Assembly: GCF_006152115.1 (NCBI RefSeq)
Contig: NZ_VDFU01000007.1
Location: 1-64,000 of the forward strand
Origin: Rubellimicrobium rubrum
Lineage (GTDB): Bacteria > Pseudomonadota > Alphaproteobacteria > Rhodobacterales > Rhodobacteraceae
Direction of reading: 5' to 3'
Length of the DNA stretch: 64,000 bases
In this document: one piece after another, positions 34,884 through 42,652 of the stretch
Numbering within the stretch: the first letter of the stretch is position 1
Layout of the letters: every line of letters begins with the position of its first letter
Position numbers and translations under genes: made by a program
Notes under the pieces: generated by a model
What the model was told of the DNA's origin: nothing
The model's database searches: none
What the model saw: the letters and a program-made list of their open reading frames with translations, nothing else

Positions 34884-36905
34884 TCACATTCCATGAAGGC
34901 GAACACGCTCCCCAGCTCCAACCCCACCGCCCAGCGTGGCGTCGATGTAGTCGACCAAGTCGAACCGGAGAGCCATCTCGATCTCGCCGTCACGGCTGAG
35001 GTGATTCCCGTCGGCCCAGAGTATCTTGTCGCAGCTGAGAAGGTCTCGTGGAAAACGAATGTCGAAAGCTTGGTTCTGCGAAATGTAATCCACGCCTGGG
35101 ATGTCCTGAGCGAAGTCCTGCAGAAGCCGGTCCAGGTCACGGAACATGTCCTCCTGCCCCGGACGAAGTTCGTATGCAAAGTCACATCCGTGACGAAGCA
35201 GGTACTTGGTCGGCATATGTGGTTCGATACGCGGACCTACCCATAGAACTGGCGTGAAACGAGCCAACTCGGCCAGATAGGCCGCCACTCCGTCGATCAC
35301 CTGCATGTCGGGCGAGATATCGGTGACCGGCTCTACAACCGGCAAGGTGTCAAGATACTCCTTAACGCTCACCCCGTCGGGCTGTCGAAGCATCAGATAT
35401 CCCGCCTTTTCGAACAGGATTCGACGAAACGCGTCGGGATGACTGATCACGAATGACCTGAACTCGTCGTAATGACAGGATGTGTCCTGGGTCGGAAGGT
35501 GGCAGGCGATCTTCGTGACCCCGATTAGGAACTCGGCTCGACTGCTCCGCTCCACGATGCCGAACAGATCGATGGCGTGGCTGTCACCAAGCACCGCCAA
35601 GCCCGGGCCGAACTGGCTTTGGCAGGAAAGGATCCTGCGCTCGACCTCAGGGTCAAGGTTTTGCACGTTGAAGCGACAGGAGCCATCGTCGAAAGCCGCG
35701 CGGTCGAAATACAGGTCGATGTTGGCCGACTCCGCCTGTTCCTGAACGCCATAGATCTGCCGCACCGACGCAGGCTGCCTGTCGAGCCACGTCCTTTCAA
35801 AGCCGTTCCTGACATGGCCCAAGGCTCCGAAGCCGACGAAGGCCGCACCGACCAGTGCGCTTGCCGCAAAAACGGACCGACGTTGTGGCAGCCAGGATGA
35901 CGCCCCAGCGCGGAAAGGACGCTCAACATATCTCCAACTCAGAAAGGCAAGGACGACCGAGGCGACGGCGAGCAGGAGCATCAGACTTTGAGGTGGCTCT
36001 CCGATGCTGCGCAAACGGGCGAAGGCAAAAAGAGGCTGATGCCACAAATAGGCGCTGTAGCTGATCAATCCGATGCCAACGAACGGGCGCAGGGACAAAA
36101 GCCAAGCTACCCAAGTTCCCTGTGCAGCAAACAACACGATCAGCATGGTCCCGACAACGGGGACGAGAGCGTGAAAGCCAGGGTACGGCATGCTCCCATC
36201 GAACCCAAGGATCGCAAACAGAATGAGTCCCAGTCCGATCAGACTGGCCCAATTATTCGCCCGAATGTCGCGCCCCACGGTGACGAATGCACATAATGAG
36301 CCTGCCAAGAGCTCCCAAGCTCGGGTGGGTGCGAGATAAAAATTGGCACTGGCATAGCGGGTCGAAGCCCATTCGCTCAGCAGGAGGCTCAAAAGGGCGA
36401 CGAGCCCTACAATCCAGAATACCCGTTTGCGACCAAGGCGCCAAAGGAACATGAGCAAGAGAGGAAACAGTACATAGTACTGCTCTTCCACGGCCAGGCT
36501 CCAGGTGTGGAGCATCGGGCGAAGCTCGGCTGACTCGGCGAAGTAGCCGTCCTGTTGCCAGAACAGGATGTTCGACACGAAAAAGACAACCGCAACCAGA
36601 CTTTGAGAGAACTCCTTGAACTGTGGGGGGAGCATCCACAGCCAGGCGAACGGGATGCAGCAGATCATGACGACGAACAGGGCTGGCAGGATGCGTCGCG
36701 CCCGGCGCTCGTAGAACGAGGCGATAGAGAACTGCCCTCGTTCCAGTTCCGAGATCAGGATGTTGGTGATCAGATATCCGCTGATCACGAAAAAGATGTC
36801 CACCCCGACGAAGCCGCCCTGGAACACCTGAAAGCCGGCATGAAAAAGAATGACCGGCACGACAGCAACTGCGCGCAGACCATCTATTTCGCGTCGGTAG
36901 TTCAT
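34884..36905 (-). CDS. OafA-type acyltransferase with C-terminal SGNH domain
   Basis: A 673-residue membrane O-acyltransferase that would acetylate or acylate a surface sugar. The N-terminal Acyltransferase_3 domain has EIDGLRAVAVVPVILFHAGF with the conserved His, GVDIFFVISGYLIT, an RRARRILPAL stretch, and HTWSLAVEEQYYVLFPLLL. Around ten membrane segments run to residue 365. The periplasmic C-terminal part is SGNH-like: LAVLGDSHAIDLFG near residue 450 with the Ser, and WADGNHLSRDGE near the end carrying the Asp/His pair. The ATG at 36905 follows GCAGGGG and starts the first conserved block; an upstream in-frame start is rejected. It lies divergent to the second SGNH-like gene. Together they suggest acyl decoration of the polysaccharide. 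Confidence 0.88.
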   Translation of the reverse strand: MNYRREIDGLRAVAVVPVILFHAGFQVFQGGFVGVDIFFVISGYLITNILISELERGQFSIASFYERRARRILPALFVVMICCIPFAWLWMLPPQFKEFSQSLVAVVFFVSNILFWQQDGYFAESAELRPMLHTWSLAVEEQYYVLFPLLLMFLWRLGRKRVFWIVGLVALLSLLLSEWASTRYASANFYLAPTRAWELLAGSLCAFVTVGRDIRANNWASLIGLGLILFAILGFDGSMPYPGFHALVPVVGTMLIVLFAAQGTWVAWLLSLRPFVGIGLISYSAYLWHQPLFAFARLRSIGEPPQSLMLLLAVASVVLAFLSWRYVERPFRAGASSWLPQRRSVFAASALVGAAFVGFGALGHVRNGFERTWLDRQPASVRQIYGVQEQAESANIDLYFDRAAFDDGSCRFNVQNLDPEVERRILSCQSQFGPGLAVLGDSHAIDLFGIVERSSRAEFLIGVTKIACHLPTQDTSCHYDEFRSFVISHPDAFRRILFEKAGYLMLRQPDGVSVKEYLDTLPVVEPVTDISPDMQVIDGVAAYLAELARFTPVLWVGPRIEPHMPTKYLLRHGCDFAYELRPGQEDMFRDLDRLLQDFAQDIPGVDYISQNQAFDIRFPRDLLSCDKILWADGNHLSRDGEIEMALRFDLVDYIDATLGGGVGAGERVRLHGM

Positions 36906-37196
36906 GCCCCTGCACCATCGCCGACCCGCCTGAGACCGAGTACCAGAAAGTCTTTCCTGTGCCAAGCAACGACCCAGGAAAACGGGAAGCGCCCATGGCT
37001 GCACGTTCAGTTCGGCGGCCCAGCTACGACCCCGAGTGGGTCGATTCGAAGGCAGTGGCGACGGACCTATTGCGGAGCCCGTCCCGACCTGAGCTTTGAT
37101 CAGACTTGGCGGGGTACCGCGTTGATCGCTTTCCGGGAGTTATGTAGACTTTTCATGCGCTCCCAACGAACTCAGGATATGCCGGGGCCAAGGAGA

Positions 37197-38213
37197 ATGA
37201 ATGACCCTCGCTGTCAGACTCGACATCGGTCCATGCGGTCCCGCTTGACGCGTCGGAAGGCGCTTGCCGCACTTGCTACGGGTGTCTTTGCTGCAGGTGC
37301 CGCCGCACTCGGCGCAGCAACGTGGCGAAGACCGCTGTCGGATGCCGAGATGGTTGATCTATATGCGGCAGGTTCGCCTGCAGCGGTCCAGAGCCATCAC
37401 GTCTTCCACTTGGGCCACAGCCTTGTTGGCCGCGACATGCCGGCCATGCTGGCCCAACTGGCCCCCGTCGAGCATCGCTACGAAAGCCAGCTTGGCTGGG
37501 GTACGCCGCTCCGATCCCATTGGGACCCGGACCGGGTACCAATCGGCGGGTTCGAGGCAGAGAACGCCCATCCCAGGTACCGCGATGCCCGCGAAGCGCT
37601 GGCCAGCGGAGCCTACACGGCCTTCGTTATGACAGAGATGGTGGAGATCAAGGACGCGATCCGCTACCACCAGAGCGCGAAACACCTGCGGAACTGGGCC
37701 GAATTGGCTCGTCACTCTAATCCTGACATCGGACTTTATCTATATGAAACCTGGCATGACCTAACTGATCCCGAGGGGTGGCTCAACAGGCTTGAACTCG
37801 ACTTGAGCCGTTACTGGGATCGGAAGATCCTTCGCCCGGCCCTCACCGCCGACCGCGCTATAAGGCCGATCTACCTCATTCCAGCCGGACAGGTTCTCGG
37901 CGCCTTCGTTCGCGACTTGGAAGGCCAAGGCGGATTCGATGAACTTCGCTCCCGCGAGGATCTGTTCGCAAGAACGCCCGAGGGCAAGCTCGACACGATC
38001 CACATGGGCGATCTGGGGAACTACCTCGTCGCACTGACCCACTATGCGGTCCTATATCAACGTAGCCCGGTCGGGCTCCCGACCCAGCTCGTTCGAGCGG
38101 ACGGGACACCGGCCGTGGCAGCCAGTTCAGCCGCGGCCCAACTGATGCAAGAGACGGTCTGGCGCGTGGTGACCAGCCAACCACTGAGCGGTGTTCGCTT
38201 CTCGGAGGCGTAG
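37197..38213 (+). CDS. SGNH-like exported protein, possible polysaccharide O-acyl modifying enzyme
   Basis: A protein of about 338 residues with a twin-arginine-like leader (TRRKALAALATGVFAAGAAALGAA). The mature part has FHLGHSLVGRDMPAML near residue 65, where GHSL replaces the usual GDSL block I, a METMVEIKDAI-like block (MTEMVEIKDAIRYHQ), and DTIHMGDLGNYLVAL near 270, the DxxH end motif of SGNH hydrolases. It is probably periplasmic. The start is uncertain among ATGs at 37197 and 37233 and earlier codons; the frame is open from 36555 but overlaps the divergent acyltransferase gene there. Functional assignment is by motif pattern only. Confidence 0.65.
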   Translation: MNDPRCQTRHRSMRSRLTRRKALAALATGVFAAGAAALGAATWRRPLSDAEMVDLYAAGSPAAVQSHHVFHLGHSLVGRDMPAMLAQLAPVEHRYESQLGWGTPLRSHWDPDRVPIGGFEAENAHPRYRDAREALASGAYTAFVMTEMVEIKDAIRYHQSAKHLRNWAELARHSNPDIGLYLYETWHDLTDPEGWLNRLELDLSRYWDRKILRPALTADRAIRPIYLIPAGQVLGAFVRDLEGQGGFDELRSREDLFARTPEGKLDTIHMGDLGNYLVALTHYAVLYQRSPVGLPTQLVRADGTPAVAASSAAAQLMQETVWRVVTSQPLSGVRFSEA

Positions 38214-38524
38214 GGTCCACGGCGTTACATCCTGGTCCGGCGGCGCCGGCTACGGATTGTATGGAACCTGCGGCTTGGCGAGATGGCGCGGTTGATGCTT
38301 CGGCTTGTCAGCAGCAGCCTTTGGCGACCCTGGACCCGAACCACCTCATGCCGAGGGTCCCTCCCGAGCCGTGGTCTAGGCAAAGTCGCCAATAGCGCCG
38401 CGGACAATGCATAATCCAGGCCGAGTGCAGAGAGTAACCTGCTCAATCCGGAGAAGGACTGAAATCCGAGCTGGCGACGAACCCTTGCCCTGCCGACAGC
38501 TTTCTGCGGAACCGGTAGCTCTTT
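38214..38524. other. Intergenic region with no supported gene
   Basis: About 310 bp between the convergent SGNH-like gene and the TetR gene. A 73-codon minus-strand frame (38225-38446) would need a TTG start and has an Arg-rich tail without any recognisable motif. No terminator with a T-run was found. Confidence 0.3.
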
Positions 38525-39235
38525 CTATCGCTCTTTCACCGCGTAAGCAGCCATGAACATGCTCACCGCCGCATCGGCTTTAGCGTCGGTCACCTCAGGC
38601 GTCGGCGGATGCTTGAGCTTGGCGAACAGGCGCTGTCGCCAGAGGCCAGCCGAGGCAAGCTCCATGAACTGCGAGGCAGCCAAGGACGCGTCGGCAATCG
38701 ACAGATGGCCTGCTGCCACCTCGCGCTCCAGCAATCGCGTGATGCCGTCCTGGACGCGGCGGGCACCGCTGTCATAGAACCGCGCGCCAAGGTCGGGCAT
38801 GCGCTCCGCAGTCCCTATGATGATGCGCTGCGCCCGGATGACCTCATCCGAGCAGATGGCCGACGCCAGTCGCCGGGCGTAGGTCCGAAGCTTGTCTTCC
38901 AACCGGAGGTCGCTTTCCAGCAGTACGTCGCCTTCGGCAAACAGCTCATCGCGCTGCTGCTCGATCAACGCGACAAAGAGGTCCTCCTTGCCGACGAAAT
39001 AGACGTAGATAGTGCCTTTGGACACCCCGGCGGCACGGCAGATGTCGTTGATGCTGGCGGCGTCATAGCCACGCTCAAGGAACACCTGCCGCGCGCCCGC
39101 AAGGATCTGATCGCGCTTGGCCGGATCCTCGCCGGCCGCATGCCGGCGGCGGGGTTGTCCACCATCCCCGACATCAGGACCCTCCAGAGCGAGTTCGTTG
39201 CTGGCGTCCCGTGTCAGCTCACTTGGCGAGGTCAT
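38525..39235 (-). CDS. TetR-family transcriptional repressor of the efflux pump
   Basis: A 236-residue TetR-type regulator. The N-terminal 40 residues are charged and probably disordered. The DNA-binding domain follows: DQILAGARQVFLERGYDAAS, INDICRAAGVSKGTIYVYFVGKEDLF, with the recognition helix GVSKGTIYVYF near residue 70. The C-terminal ligand-binding domain resembles the AcrR/YbjK group with a C-terminal TetR_C domain (FMELASAGLWRQRLF). The ATG at 39233-39235 follows GGAAAGGGGGG. It is divergent from the EmrAB-type genes, and two related palindromes lie in the shared promoter region, which suggests direct autoregulation and repression of the pump. Confidence 0.88.
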   Translation of the reverse strand: MTSPSELTRDASNELALEGPDVGDGGQPRRRHAAGEDPAKRDQILAGARQVFLERGYDAASINDICRAAGVSKGTIYVYFVGKEDLFVALIEQQRDELFAEGDVLLESDLRLEDKLRTYARRLASAICSDEVIRAQRIIIGTAERMPDLGARFYDSGARRVQDGITRLLEREVAAGHLSIADASLAASQFMELASAGLWRQRLFAKLKHPPTPEVTDAKADAAVSMFMAAYAVKER

Positions 39236-39265
39236 CCGGCCCCCCTTTCCTTTGGCTCGACTATA

Positions 39266-39285
39266 ATCGAACCAATCGGTTCGAT
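39266..39285. promoter_or_regulatory. Operator-like palindrome 1 (TetR site)
   Basis: A perfect inverted repeat with 8-bp arms (ATCGAACC and GGTTCGAT) around a 4-bp spacer AATC. It lies 31 bp upstream of the tetR start and shares 16 of 20 bases with the second site. Size and symmetry fit a TetR dimer site. Binding is inferred from position and repetition. Confidence 0.7.
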
Positions 39286-39323
39286 AAAGCCCTTGAACGC
39301 GGTTACGGAGAGCGCTAAATCCC

Positions 39324-39343
39324 ATCGAACTGAACGGTTCGGT
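39324..39343. promoter_or_regulatory. Operator-like palindrome 2 (TetR site)
   Basis: A second 20-bp copy of the same motif, with ATCGAAC on the left and CGGTTCGGT on the right, starting 58 bp after the first copy. It lies 56 bp upstream of the membrane-fusion gene start. The spacing of 58 bp would place the two sites on nearly the same face of the helix, one near each promoter. Confidence 0.65.
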
Positions 39344-39398
39344 CACATGTGTGACGTACTCAGCTTCCATTGGTCCATTGTCAACCGAGGGTTTCACC

Positions 39399-40598
39399 AT
39401 GTCCCGCCATGAGCGCATTGGCCAAGCAGTGAAGCTGGCCACCAACGTCGCATCGGACGCGGCGTCAGCAACGGGCGAGGGTCCGGTGCCAGACATTCCA
39501 CAGTCGCAAGTATCAGCAGACGCCCGGGCGCCGGGGCGCAAGGCGCTCGCCTTCGGCCTTGTCGGTCTGGCGGTTCTAGCTGGCGCGGGATGGAAGGGCC
39601 ACGATTACTGGACGGAGGGTCGGTTCCTGATCGAGACCGAGGACGCCTATGTCCAAGCCGACATCACGCTGGTGAGCAGCCGAGTCCAAGGGTACGTTGC
39701 CCAAGTCCTCGTCAATGCGAATGAGCGTGTGAATGCGGGCGACGTGCTCGTGCGATTGGACGATGGCGACTACCGGATCGCGCTCGAGACGGCTCGCAGC
39801 CGTGTCGCCACGGGGGGCGACACACTCGTCCGCATCGATGCCCAGATTGAGGCCGCGCGCGCGGCTGTCGTGCAGGCCGAGGCGGTACGCGACGCGGCCG
39901 AAGCTCAACTGAGGACCGCAACAACGAATTCAGAGCGCATTCGCCGTTTGGCCGATCAAGGGGTAGCACCCCAAGCGCAACTCGACGAGGCCAGCGAAGT
40001 CCTGGATACCGCCACGGCGGGCGTGGCTCAGGCACGAGCCGCCGTCACCAGCGCCGAAGCTCAGGTGGACGTTCTCGTGGCACAGCGCGCCGAAGCCGAA
40101 GGGGCCCGTCGTGAGTTGCAGCTCGCGGTCGAGCAGGCTCAGCGCAATCTCGATCTGACGGTGCTGCGCGCGCCGGCCGCAGGCACGGTCGCGAACCTGA
40201 CGCTGGAAGTCGGCGATCTGGTCACATCCGGCTCTCGGCTCGCGGCGCTCGTTCCCGACGATGGCCTCTACATCGAGGCAAATTACAAAGAAACGCAGAT
40301 GCCGGGAATCGTGCCGGGCGAAACGGTCCACGTCACGTTCGACGCCCTTCCGGATCAGGAGTTCGAGGGAATCGTGGCCTCAACCTCGCCGGCGACAGGA
40401 TCAGTCTTCTCCTTGCTCCCGGCCGACAACGCCACCGGCAACTTCACCAAGGTGGTCCAGCGCGTTCCTGTTCGCATCGACTTGCCTGCCGAGGCGCTGG
40501 CGACAGGACAACTTCGCGCGGGGCTATCGGCCATCGTGGCAGTGGACCGCCGTACGGCGCCGGATGGAGTTTTGACGGCTAGAAGCACGTCGGAGTGA
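39399..40598 (+). CDS. HlyD/EmrA-family membrane-fusion protein
   Basis: The periplasmic adaptor of a tripartite drug-efflux pump, about 399 residues. It has an N-terminal cytoplasmic segment, one membrane helix (KALAFGLVGLAVLAGAGW), then the barrel-lipoyl start TEDAYVQADITLVSSRVQGYV, a coiled-coil hairpin rich in Ala/Glu/Gln at about 130-250, and the second lipoyl half LRAPAAGTVANLTLEVGDLV followed by a beta-barrel (YIEANYKETQMPGIVPGE). The ATG at 39399 follows GAGG. It is 4 bp upstream of the EmrB-like gene. Substrates are unknown. Confidence 0.9.
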   Translation: MSRHERIGQAVKLATNVASDAASATGEGPVPDIPQSQVSADARAPGRKALAFGLVGLAVLAGAGWKGHDYWTEGRFLIETEDAYVQADITLVSSRVQGYVAQVLVNANERVNAGDVLVRLDDGDYRIALETARSRVATGGDTLVRIDAQIEAARAAVVQAEAVRDAAEAQLRTATTNSERIRRLADQGVAPQAQLDEASEVLDTATAGVAQARAAVTSAEAQVDVLVAQRAEAEGARRELQLAVEQAQRNLDLTVLRAPAAGTVANLTLEVGDLVTSGSRLAALVPDDGLYIEANYKETQMPGIVPGETVHVTFDALPDQEFEGIVASTSPATGSVFSLLPADNATGNFTKVVQRVPVRIDLPAEALATGQLRAGLSAIVAVDRRTAPDGVLTARSTSE

Positions 40599-40602
40599 TG
40601 CC

Positions 40603-42162
40603 ATGGCGACCTCGGTCCCGCAGCCTGAACCTGAACTGACACCGCGCCGCGTCTTGGCCTTTCTGGTCATGGTGTTCGGCATGTTCATGGCGATCCTCGA
40701 CATCCAGATCGTGTCGGCCTCGCTCCCCGACATCCAGGCGGGGCTCGGCGCTTCATCGGAAGAGATCAGCTGGGTCCAGACCAGCTACCTCATAGCCGAA
40801 GTGATCATGATCCCGCTGTCGGGTTTCCTGGCCCGGGTCATGTCCACTCGTCTTCTGTTCTCCGTGGCTGCGGCCGGCTTCACCGTTACGAGTTTCCTTT
40901 GTGCCACCTCGTCTTCCATTACGGAGATGATCATTTGGCGCGGCTTGCAGGGCTTCCTCGGGGGCGGAATGATCCCTTCGGTGTTCGCGGCTGCCTTCAC
41001 GATCTTCCCCCCATCGAAGCGCAGCCTGGTGTCGCCGATGGTAGGGCTGGTGGCCACCCTCGCCCCAACGGTGGGACCGACATTGGGCGGCTACTTGAGC
41101 CATACTTTTTCCTGGCACTGGCTGTTTCTGGTGAACGTCCCGTTCGGTATCGCTGTCACCATCGCGGCCCTTGCCTTGATCGACTTCGACAAGCCGAACT
41201 GGTCCTTGATGGGCAAATTTGACTGGTGGGGACTTCTGGCGCTGGCTGCGTTCCTGGGTGGGCTGGAGTACGTCCTCGAGGAAGGACCAGCGAACGACTG
41301 GTTCGCCGACCATGTCGTGGCCATGACGGCAGTCGTGATGGCGATCGGTTGCGTCGCAACTTTCTGGCGGGCCTTCAACCGGGATGAACCCCTTGTCGAT
41401 CTTTCGGCATTCGGAAACATCAACTTCGCCGTGGGGTCGCTTTTCAGCTTTGTCATGGGCGCCGGCCTATACGGCCTGACCTACCTTTACCCCCTCTTCC
41501 TGGCCACCATCCGGGGCTATGACAGCCTCATGATCGGCGAAACGGTGTTCGTGTCGGGTCTGGCCATGGCCGTGTCGGCGCCGCTCGCTGGATTTCTGTC
41601 CACGCGACTGGACCTTCGGATCATGCTTCTGCTTGGGTTCCTGGGCTTTGCGAGCTCGACGTGGATGCTCACCGGCCTCACGGCCGAGTGGGACTTCCAC
41701 GAGCTGCTGTGGCCTCAAATCCTCCGGGGTTTGTCGCTGATGATCTGCATGGTGCCGATCAACAATCTTGCTCTTGGCACCTTGCCTCCCGCCAAGATCA
41801 AAGGGGCTTCTGGGCTTTACAACCTGATGCGAAATCTCGGGGGCGCGGTTGGCCTGGCTGTAATCAACACGGTACTCTCGGACCGTCAGGATCTTCATTA
41901 TGCCAGGCTCTCCGAGGCGGTGAATTGGTCCAACCCTGAAGCGGTGCATCAGCTCGATCTCATGGCCGCCAATCTAGAGGGCCGCGGCCTCGAGGGTACG
42001 ACCGGCGCGCTGATGCAGATGGCGGGCCGACTGAGAGGGCAAGCGGCAGTGATGTCGTTCATCGACATCTTCCTTCTCATAACGGTCCTCTTTGCCGGTT
42101 TGGCCATCACGGCGCTACTGATGAGGAAGCCATCCCCTAGCAAGACGGTGGCAGGCCACTAA
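40603..42162 (+). CDS. EmrB-like MFS multidrug efflux transporter (DHA2, 14 TM)
   Basis: A 519-residue DHA2-family drug:proton antiporter with about fourteen hydrophobic segments. Motif D1-like LDIQIVSASLPDIQ is in helix 1, WVQTSYLIAEVIMIPLSGFL in helix 2, the cytoplasmic motif A-type loop ARVMSTRLLF between helices 2 and 3, WRGLQGFLGGGMIP in helix 4 and the antiporter motif C GLVATLAPTVGPTLGGYL in helix 5. It forms a two-gene operon with the adaptor upstream. An outer-membrane TolC-type partner is not encoded here. The divergent TetR protein probably represses it. Confidence 0.92.
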   Translation: MATSVPQPEPELTPRRVLAFLVMVFGMFMAILDIQIVSASLPDIQAGLGASSEEISWVQTSYLIAEVIMIPLSGFLARVMSTRLLFSVAAAGFTVTSFLCATSSSITEMIIWRGLQGFLGGGMIPSVFAAAFTIFPPSKRSLVSPMVGLVATLAPTVGPTLGGYLSHTFSWHWLFLVNVPFGIAVTIAALALIDFDKPNWSLMGKFDWWGLLALAAFLGGLEYVLEEGPANDWFADHVVAMTAVVMAIGCVATFWRAFNRDEPLVDLSAFGNINFAVGSLFSFVMGAGLYGLTYLYPLFLATIRGYDSLMIGETVFVSGLAMAVSAPLAGFLSTRLDLRIMLLLGFLGFASSTWMLTGLTAEWDFHELLWPQILRGLSLMICMVPINNLALGTLPPAKIKGASGLYNLMRNLGGAVGLAVINTVLSDRQDLHYARLSEAVNWSNPEAVHQLDLMAANLEGRGLEGTTGALMQMAGRLRGQAAVMSFIDIFLLITVLFAGLAITALLMRKPSPSKTVAGH

Positions 42163-42652
42163 GGACGTCGGCAGATGGTCCCACAGCCGTTCAGGGTGCC
42201 AGCAGCGCCTGGAACTCTCGCCTCACTCCTGAGCCGGTCACGCGTCTTGTGAATGGCTCAGAAGGGAGCAAATGGCTGCACCTGCGACGGACTTGGCAGC
42301 TGCCCCGTCGAGACCTCCGCTGGGTCGCAGGTCGACTTGGGATGTCTACGCCGGAGCGGCAGCGCCCTGGCCGAGCAGTCAGAAAGCCTGACACCGAACA
42401 TTTGGCTGGTCAGATCCTCAACACCTCTTGTCGAGATAGCTCATAGGGAGCGAGCCGCCTTGGTCGGTGTCTTTGTGGCGACATCTGCTGGCAATACCAT
42501 GGGCCTGCCCCAAATTCGTCAAGCTTTTGTGGCATCTGGGCTGTCGACGGTTCTGTTAGGCGCCGCGGCTGTTAAATCGATCATAAGGTCGTTAGCGCAG
42601 CATCGCAGTCGAACCGACACCGGGCCTTGCCAGGACAGCAGTCAGCACTTCC
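42163..42652. other. Intergenic region upstream of the GGDEF-EAL gene
   Basis: About 490 bp with no supportable gene; open frames here lack motifs and overlap each other in several frames. It probably holds the promoter of the downstream c-di-GMP gene. Confidence 0.3.

Noticed and set aside
36555-37196. N-terminal extension of the SGNH-like gene over the acyltransferase start
   Set aside because: It would overlap the divergent acyltransferase coding region antisense and precede the leader peptide; a start near 37197 is more natural.
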